A DNA stretch of 64,000 nucleotides from the NCBI GenBank assembly GCA_949752735.1, contig OX457044.1:14223815-14287814 (forward strand), given 5' to 3'. Of the stretch, positions 57,334-64,000 are shown piece after piece (position 1 is the first letter of the stretch; each line of letters begins with the position of its first letter). The position numbers and the translations under genes are program-made. Below the pieces are notes generated by a model. The model saw only the letters and a program-made list of their open reading frames with translations, had not been told where the DNA came from and made no database searches. The stretch comes from Lumbricus terrestris (taxonomy: Eukaryota > Annelida > Clitellata > Crassiclitellata > Lumbricidae).

Positions 57334-57600
57334 ACCGGGAAGATCAGTGCTCTTACCAGTCTTACCAGTAGCTACTTCGGTCATGTGATGAGATCTAATG
57401 GTTTGGAAAAGGAGCTGATGACGGCATGCGGTGAGGGAAGGAGGAGACGCGGAAGACCGAGGAAGAGATGGTTGGATGAGGTGCAGGAAAAGTCTGGCAT
57501 GAGCCTGGAGGAGCTGAGAGAGGCGACAAGAGAGAGGAGACACTGGAGAGGATACATCACGAATGTCGCCAGAGCTCCAAGAGCTGACGGCACCAGGTGA
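57334..57600 (+). mobile_element. LINE ORF2 C-terminus
   Basis: It encodes YFGHVMRSNGLEKELM, GRRRRGRPRKRWLDEVQEK and EELREATRERRHWRGYI, ending GTR and a stop at 57598-57600. This is the standard C-terminus of the LINE class whose RT lies at 56.4-56.9 kb. Confidence 0.88.
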
Positions 57601-59754
57601 CCAGGTGAATTCATTCAGTAATTTTCAGATCTTTGAAATTTTATCAAGTCATAATAAGTTGAGAGATGACGGTGAGTTCAGAGCTCCTTAAGGATGCAAA
57701 GTCAAGAAGAAATTTTTATCACGTTAATCATTAATAGGACATAATTATATATCATTTGCGATTTACAACATGTTAATCATTAATAGGACATATATATCTT
57801 TTGCGATTTACAACATGCGCCATCCTGTAAGAATAATGGCTGTTATTGACTATTTGCAGTAATTTGATGTACATTGTTGATGCAAAACTAAAACACTGGT
57901 TACAAGTTGAGAATGTTACATTAGGGCCTAACTTACCGTAGTTGGCCATGCTGGGAAAAACTCCATCATTAATACATTGCACAGGTTCTAGAAGATATAT
58001 CTCTATTCCGGGTAGGTACAACTTGAGCCCAATGAAAAATGGGGAATCAGATGTGGGCTGAAACTGATGTAAAACCGGCAAGGCAGGGGAAGTAGAGGAA
58101 TTGAATGCGGTTGTTTAGTGGGGACAGAAGCCACTTGAGATCACAAGAGATGCTAAAAGAATGTGTATATCCACCATGCATCTGATATCTTACATCACCC
58201 TCCCTCCAATACTCAGAAGTGAAAAAATCAGTGAAATTGATGTAAAGTGTAATTAAGAAGAGAAAATTTATCACTTCTGAAACATTGCTCAGATACAAGT
58301 AGAAGAGAAACCATTGAAAGGATTGTGCAGACACTGGCCAGACAGAACTACTGGTAGTTGAGAGATGGCAGTACTATATATCATTCAGAGCACCTTAAGA
58401 ATGCAAAAGCAAGAATGTCGAACGAAGTGATCTGCCTCCATTCAATGGCTCACAGTTGTCTCATCATCCAGCATTTCCTCATAGAGAGACAGAGGGGGGG
58501 GGGGGCGACACATTGGATAGCACAATGGCATGAAAATCAGCAGAGACAAGTAGAGACGAATTCGACTCCCGAAGCCCCCCCCCGTAGAGTTAACTGTGTA
58601 CTGTAATCGGTGGCTCTACTCTGTCAACCAGATTGTTCAATAAACGAAAATTATTATTATGTGACAGCCTTGGAAAAACCCCAACCAATCAGATAGGCAC
58701 AGAACTTCATTTCCTAGCTTAAACAGATGGAGGAGGAGATATTCTGTGATTGACAGCTGTTGCCTCTGCCAAGACACTTGCTCTACTAAGTGGAAGGCAC
58801 CATGAAATAGTTCTGAGCAGCAGAAGTGGTCAATCAGAAATTGCCATGTCACCTTAATCCATCCAATGAATGCTATCGACAACTCACTACTACACTCTGA
58901 AATTGAATCTTGAATAACAACATTTAAAATAACACTGTAGCCATTTGTTTTTAATGCTACATTTTCACTTCTTCTTTGTTTATAGAAAATCAGAAACATA
59001 AAATTCACACACAAAACGAAATCAGGTTACATTCAGAACCTACACATAATTGCGTAATTTCCTATTTTTAATAGTTTCTCAATGTAAGCAAGCCCTGCAG
59101 TTCGAATCAGACAATCATCCTTACACATTAAGTGACTACAGAATACCTTTTTACTATAATACAATCTGCTTTTATACATCGCATCTTAAAAAATATGTAG
59201 CGAAATGTGCGAAAGAGGTTCTAGCTCCACCACGACTGCAGTCAACATTTTGGGATGAATAATGGATCTTGTGTAACAAAGTCCAAGGATCTTGTCAAAA
59301 TTTCATGCATAGGCGCTTTCTTTCTAGTTGCCCAGAGGTGACACTTTACACAAAGTCAGTGGCAAATTCAAGAGTATGGACAATTAAAATATTTAAAACA
59401 AAAAAATAACAAATAATCATTGTTATCAGATGGTAGAACAAACATCCCTTGCTTCAGTGTATTTGAAACAATCTTCTTGCGACACCTCGTCTACAGTTCA
59501 AACTAGTTCAGCCTCATCGTGTAGCTCCTGCTCTATATTCACACCTATTCCAATTAGTTATCTCTGATTTTCGATTCCATTGTTTAGACAAGACAATGCA
59601 ATAAGACTTCACTCGAATGAAAACAATAAGACGTGAGAACGAACGAAACTCCATCACCAATCAAAAGCCATCATCTATCACAAGACAACAACAGTAAACG
59701 CTTTCACTTCTTCTCATCAATCAATGTCTGTCTGTCTGTCTGTCTGTTTGTGTA

Positions 59755-59786
<32 letters not shown>

Positions 59787-60543
59787 GATCAAAAATCATT
59801 CAAGTCTTCTCTTGATGTCACAGTCATTTGACAACATTCGGTCGCCCGAAGCATAGTTTCCAAAACAATACAAATTTGGCTTTTTCGTTGTGTGGCATTT
59901 GCCAGCATGCTGTCAATCATTAACAGGGTTCTAAGGTCATTTCACCCAAGGAAATTTGTGATTTGCATGATTTCAAAGTCCATAACAAGTCGAAAATCAC
60001 TGTAACACTGAAATGTTACTGCAAAACAATTGTCCTACAATCCAATCAATCAGAGTAGAATAAGATCACACGTCATTTTGCTTTGATACAAAGTAAGCAA
60101 AGATCATTGCAAACTGTTGACCTGGACGGATGGACCTCTGCTCAGTGGCCTGGCTACAATGGACAGATCTGAAGAACATCATCTCTTCTCTTATTCCAAT
60201 TGAGACACCAGAGTTTTTGCCATTTCCTCTCAAGGTTCAGCCAGCCATATGTAATTATCAAATCAGAATGGATAACCGAATGTACGCTTTCATTGTATTG
60301 CTATACTTGACGTACCAGTGTAGCGTTGGAAACTTATACTAAGCATGATCGTTTGTAATCGTCAAAACTGCTGAGGTGCTTGGAGGGAACATCATCAAAG
60401 TTGAGAAATGTCAATAAATATACAGTTAAACAGTTAAAGGCAGCAGCAGGTCTCGAGACAGTACGAAATGCTAACATCTGCATACGCAAGCACCAAATGG
60501 ATTTGGCAAGCTGCAAATGATCTGGAGTCCGAATAAACAAAGT
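57601..60543. other. Mostly unassigned DNA; may include the 3' UTR of a minus-strand gene
   Basis: Short direct repeats occur: TTAATCATTAATAGGACATA twice near 57725-57790, and a GAGAGATGRC...CTTAAG-type piece at 57660 and 58360. A G12 tract lies near 58493 and a (TCTG)n run at 59723-59783. No coding exon is recognised. Confidence 0.45.
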
Positions 60544-60684
60544 TCAATCCAGTGATGCATAATCGTTCAGACGCGGTTCCAGCTGCTGCTGCTGCTGCTG
60601 CTGCAGGTGGTAGTAACTCCTCTCAGTCAGTCGCTTGGATGTTCCGGGCAAGATCTGTTGACTTTGAACCATTGGTCTATACAT
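60544..60684 (-). CDS. Probable last coding exon of an unknown minus-strand gene, with a Gln run
   Basis: On the minus strand, the acceptor TTTTCTCTTTCTCATACAG leads into 46 codons ending in TGA (60544-60546). The peptide starts MYRPMVQSQQILPGTSKRLT, has YYHL followed by seven Gln (a CAG run), and ends LEPRLNDYASLD. The pyrimidine tract, even codon composition and non-repetitive ends suggest a real exon. No upstream partner exon was identified and I do not recognise the family. Confidence 0.4.
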   Translation of the reverse strand: MYRPMVQSQQILPGTSKRLTERSYYHLQQQQQQQLEPRLNDYASLD

Positions 60685-60984
60685 CTGTATGAGAAAGAGA
60701 AAAACCTCAACCAGTCAGTCATAGCATAGCAATGCTGGAGTGCAAGCCAACTCAACTCTAAACTCTGTTATAATTATTTGTTTAATGCACATTTGTTGCT
60801 TGGCCAAATGAAGCTGGCTAAAATACCATTGGGAAGAAAACCTTTCCAGTGTCAATAGATCATACATGTATGTTGGTGTACACTACAACTGTACAGTGTA
60901 AAGGTGACTGTGATTTCACATGACACAACAAATGACTGATGACGGTTTGTGTATTATGATAATGTACTCTCACATCTCTACCTT

Positions 60985-61410
60985 TATGTTTGATGAACTT
61001 CATTGGCTTCCTCTACGTGCTCGCACACAGTTCAAGATCCTCACTCTGATCCTAAAGTCTCAACGGGGTCTTGCCCCAAAATATCTGACTAAAACCTTAC
61101 TTCGTCCTCACTCAGCTTCCTCCCACCGTCCACTTCGCTCATCCAACAGACTTGACCTATTGGTTCCCCGGTCTAGAACTGCTATGGCTCAGTCTCGATC
61201 TTTTGTCTCAATCGGTCCTTCTCTCTGGAATTCTCTGTCTCCTTCTGTTCGCTCAACTCTTCTGTCTGTCAGTCTCTCCTCTGCTCTGTCTCTTCTCAAA
61301 ACCTGCTTCTTCTCGCCGGGCCTTGCGCACTGGGAGCGCCTCTGAACGGTTTACCCTACTAGAGGCGCTTTATAAATGTTTAAATACAATACAATACAAT
61401 ACAATAATGG
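60985..61410 (+). mobile_element. L2/CR1-like LINE 3' end
   Basis: The plus strand encodes ELHWLPLRARTQFKILTLIL, then QRGLAPKYLTKTL, PRSRTAMAQSRSFVSIGPSL and WNSLSPSVRS. This is the conserved C-terminal tail of L2/CR1 ORF2. It is followed by GGGAGCGCCTCTGA, GAGGCGCTTTATAAATG and a terminal (ATACA)n microsatellite (61382-61408). It is 5'-truncated. Confidence 0.9.
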
Positions 61411-63047
61411 CACTATAGAAGTCATCATTAGATTGGGTTTCTGCAACAAATGTCACCATTCATGTCAGTTCTCACTGATTCCATTGCTGAATTATTTTGT
61501 CTAGATGCAAAATTAAATTTGCTCATTGAATTCTAACAGGTTGAAGTTTTCTGTCGCTAAGTTTCAGTGCTGGACTTGTTATTCGTATCTGTTATGTAAA
61601 TTTTAATGATAGTTTGGAAGCATGTCATCTTGGCCTACGTGGCTGCACTGGGAGACTGGTCCATCCTGCCAGATGTGTGACCGATTCTGGGTTTATGGAC
61701 AATGTATCCGGTACATCATTTACAACCGGGTCACTGGATTGACTGTGACTGTTAGTCACTTGTGGCACTTCAATCTACCGACCTGCAGATGATAAAAACC
61801 TCTTCTTCTAAGTGCACCTATCTATGGCCTGAAGGAACGAAGGCTGGATCAAGTGCATCATCTTCTACTAATGACGGACAGTTCGGTAGTGTCATTGTGC
61901 TACCACTATCTGTTGTCACTCCAACTCTCCACAAAGTTTTGATCCAGTGATTCCTAATACGATGCCATCTGTCAGCACTGTAGACAAGAATCCTCGGACC
62001 AGGTCTAGGTGTGAGCATGGGTCAATGGTGATTCTTCAAATTTGTTTGAATTGTTTTGTTCAGTGAAGAAATAACAATTCTTAATGACAATTAGCATTGT
62101 ATAGCTGTATGCAGAGTGACATTGATTAGTTTGCTCTTGAAGTGGAACTACATGATAACAGTTAAATAACAATTACAAAATGACAATTGGTAGGCAGTTC
62201 AAGTACAAAGATTTCCTGGACTCAGCAATGTGATAATGCAGCGGCTTGCAGCCATTGATTTGCAGATGAAGTCCTTCTGTCTCTCGGTAAATATAAATAA
62301 ATATAAACAGCCGTCGATTCCTTCATAGCATAACCGCCCGCTAAGTCATCATGCACTTGGCATGCAACGCAACAGTGCAACATTATGTATCGTGCACTTG
62401 GCATGCAACGCAACAGTGTACCGTTATGTATTTCCCTGAATTGTTAGAATGGAGTGCAAGGAATCTCCATAGAGACAATAAGTAAGTGGGTTGCCATTAC
62501 CATCTCACCTCTTTTCACTGCCTCAAATATTCTAAATATCTGCTCAGCTGTTGTTAACGTAGAAAGCAGCAATCAATAATAAATTATCATTATTATTTTT
62601 ATAGAACAAGTAAAGAATGAGATGTTTGCTCCACTCTGCGATCATCATTTGAATATACTTTGGTTACATAATTAGGAGTTGAAACGAGGCAAGTCTGTTG
62701 ACTCGTCTGTTGATTAGTTGCCTACGTTTTGTGGTAGATGCATAAGCATGGCAATCGGGCGATCGTATCTCCCTGTAGTAATTCTTCGAAACAAATGACG
62801 CACTCTCCTTTGTCTTCTTGTAGGACATCGTCTTCAATAAACAACAACAATGAATCTCCTCAATCTAGGTCCTTAACAATGGGTGCAACACAACAAAGAA
62901 AGAGTACATGCAAATTAATATCAATTTGTAATTAGCATCTACAGCCCAGATAGGTAGGCTACTCTCTGATCAATATGATACACTTCTCGCTAGCAAATTG
63001 ACACACCAAAGCTGCAAAGCATAACCTGAGTCTGTCGACGTTTAAAA
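61411..63047. other. Unassigned DNA
   Basis: Opposed frames at 61.76-62.02 kb look partly coding-like but show no recognisable family or exon borders. A direct repeat of about 40 bp containing TGCACTTGGCATGCAACGCA occurs twice at about 62350-62420. Confidence 0.4.
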
Positions 63048-63203
63048 CAAAATATAACATATGATGAATCACTAACAGTCTGGAATTAGTCATACTTCGA
63101 AAAACTAAAAAAACGTTGGCAAACGAACCAACATTGTAGCTTTAAAGTACTGCACATAAAACCAAAGTCATCAAAGCCTCGTCCTCAAACTTGTGTCTCA
63201 GTT
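63048..63203. repeat. Direct repeat of about 155 bp, copy 1
   Basis: It starts CAAAATATAACATATGATGA and contains ACTAACAGTCTGGAATTAGT. The second copy starts at 63824, offset 776, with only a few substitutions. Confidence 0.92.
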
Positions 63204-63823
63204 AGTAGTTAAACCGAGATCAGGCTGTCAACATCATCTACCACCATCATTGTAGTCATCACCATGCTCATCATCATCATCGTTTACACTTAAAATGACA
63301 AAGGCATAATAATAATAATAATATATCCTCCAGGTTACATGGTACAACAATTTCATGCCAGAAGACAAGTAGAATGACCTAGAATGACAAATGCAGCAAT
63401 TTCTCATTTAAGCATAATTTGCTTTCTTCAGACGTTGTTGTCAAAAGTGTTGAATAGCATGGCAACATCAGATCAAGCAACAGATCAAAAGACTGCGAGA
63501 CCTCCTTCATGCAGTCTGCAAGATTAGATTGATCACATGGAGAGATGAGGCCAAGCACGCTAGACTAATTAATTGTAAACCTGTCTTTCCCTCTGATGCA
63601 TTTCTACCATAAACTGACCATAGTATATCTTCTGGCATAGTGCAGTACATAGCACAGTGAGCCAGAGATGAGAAGCAGCTTTATAAATCAGGTTCAAAAA
63701 CCAATATTCATAGTCCTAGGGAAAAGGTCACTTTCCGGCTGAACCAGTACTTAAGCCACAAGTTGTCTCACACAAAAAGTAGAGCATATGAGAAAAACTG
63801 GACAGATTGTGATGGTCTCCTCT
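63204..63823. other. Unassigned DNA between the direct repeats
   Basis: A short CATCATCATC run near 63265 and (AATA)n near 63310 are the only patterns seen. Confidence 0.5.
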
Positions 63824-63979
63824 CAAAATATAACATATGATGAATCACTAACAGTCTGGAATTAGTCATACTTCGAAAAACTAAAAAAATGTTGGCAAAC
63901 GAACCAACATTGTAGCTTTAAAGAACTGCACATAAAACCAAAGTCATCAAAGCCTCGTCCTCAAACTTGTGTCTCAAGT
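63824..63979. repeat. Direct repeat of about 155 bp, copy 2
   Basis: It nearly matches 63048-63203. Differences seen include ACGTTGG against ATGTTGG and AAAGTACTG against AAAGAACTG. The unit may continue past the window. Confidence 0.92.
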
Positions 63980-64000
63980 GATAATAACTTCACAAGAAAA

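Noticed and set aside
57810..57842. Possible duplicated EGF exon fragment (CATCCTGTAAGAATAATGG)
   Set aside because: It matches exon 6 over only about 20 bases, without splice borders or the other cysteines.
58490..58585. tRNA-like sequence between G and C tracts
   Set aside because: The B-box-like GAATTCGACTCCC is present, but the T-stem does not pair and no anticodon arm can be drawn.
61762..62018. Opposed frames resembling a coding exon
   Set aside because: No recognisable family, both strands open, and no splice context; left unassigned.

Overview
The window is animal nuclear DNA, most likely from a marine deuterostome such as an echinoderm. Supporting this: genes are split by introns with GT/AG borders, extracellular multidomain proteins of metazoan type are present, the retroelement belongs to a type described from deuterostomes, and the motif TAGGCCTA recurs through the non-coding DNA. 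The species cannot be fixed from the sequence. There is one 200-base assembly gap (5832-6031). About two thirds of the window is repeats and transposable elements, so most long open frames are low-complexity artefacts.

Layout. 1-4.6 kb: trinucleotide and purine-rich satellite. 8.2-8.75 kb: last exon and polyadenylation signal of an aquaporin (+). 10.3-14.1 kb: a CR1/L2-like LINE tail split by two DNA transposons. 14.9-20.65 kb: two diverged direct copies of one locus. The first carries a 3-kb array of a 12-bp unit; the second carries a 2,063-bp transposon that is almost identical to the one at 10.5 kb. 21-27.5 kb: a tRNA-derived SINE pair, (TCA)n, (CT)n, a G-rich minisatellite, a small element with inverted arrays, and a (CACT)-based minisatellite.

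28.36-55.53 kb (+): the main gene. I assembled it as nine exons giving an 895-residue type I membrane protein. It has a signal peptide, a furin-type site, a CAP (SCP/CRISP) domain, a Cys-rich hinge, an EGF-like module, a ShKT-like module, a long Thr/Pro mucin stalk of about 22 repeats, a transmembrane helix and a cytoplasmic tail. All intron phases agree and the summed exons stay in frame. Intron 1 (16 kb) is mostly transposons: a 7.8-kb Gmr1-like LTR retrotransposon whose integrase precedes reverse transcriptase, a 1.6-kb hAT-like element holding an array of CRE palindromes, and a 3.45-kb element with at least four insertions inside it. Intron 6 holds a dead MULE.

55.5-64 kb: fragments of two LINE families, one with an inverted and duplicated interior; a probable last exon of a minus-strand gene at 60.54-60.68 kb; and a short direct repeat at the right edge. 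The genes seen (aquaporin, CAP membrane protein, unknown minus-strand gene) show no sign of acting together. The window's clearest message is a gene that stays intact while its introns serve as a sink for nested mobile DNA.
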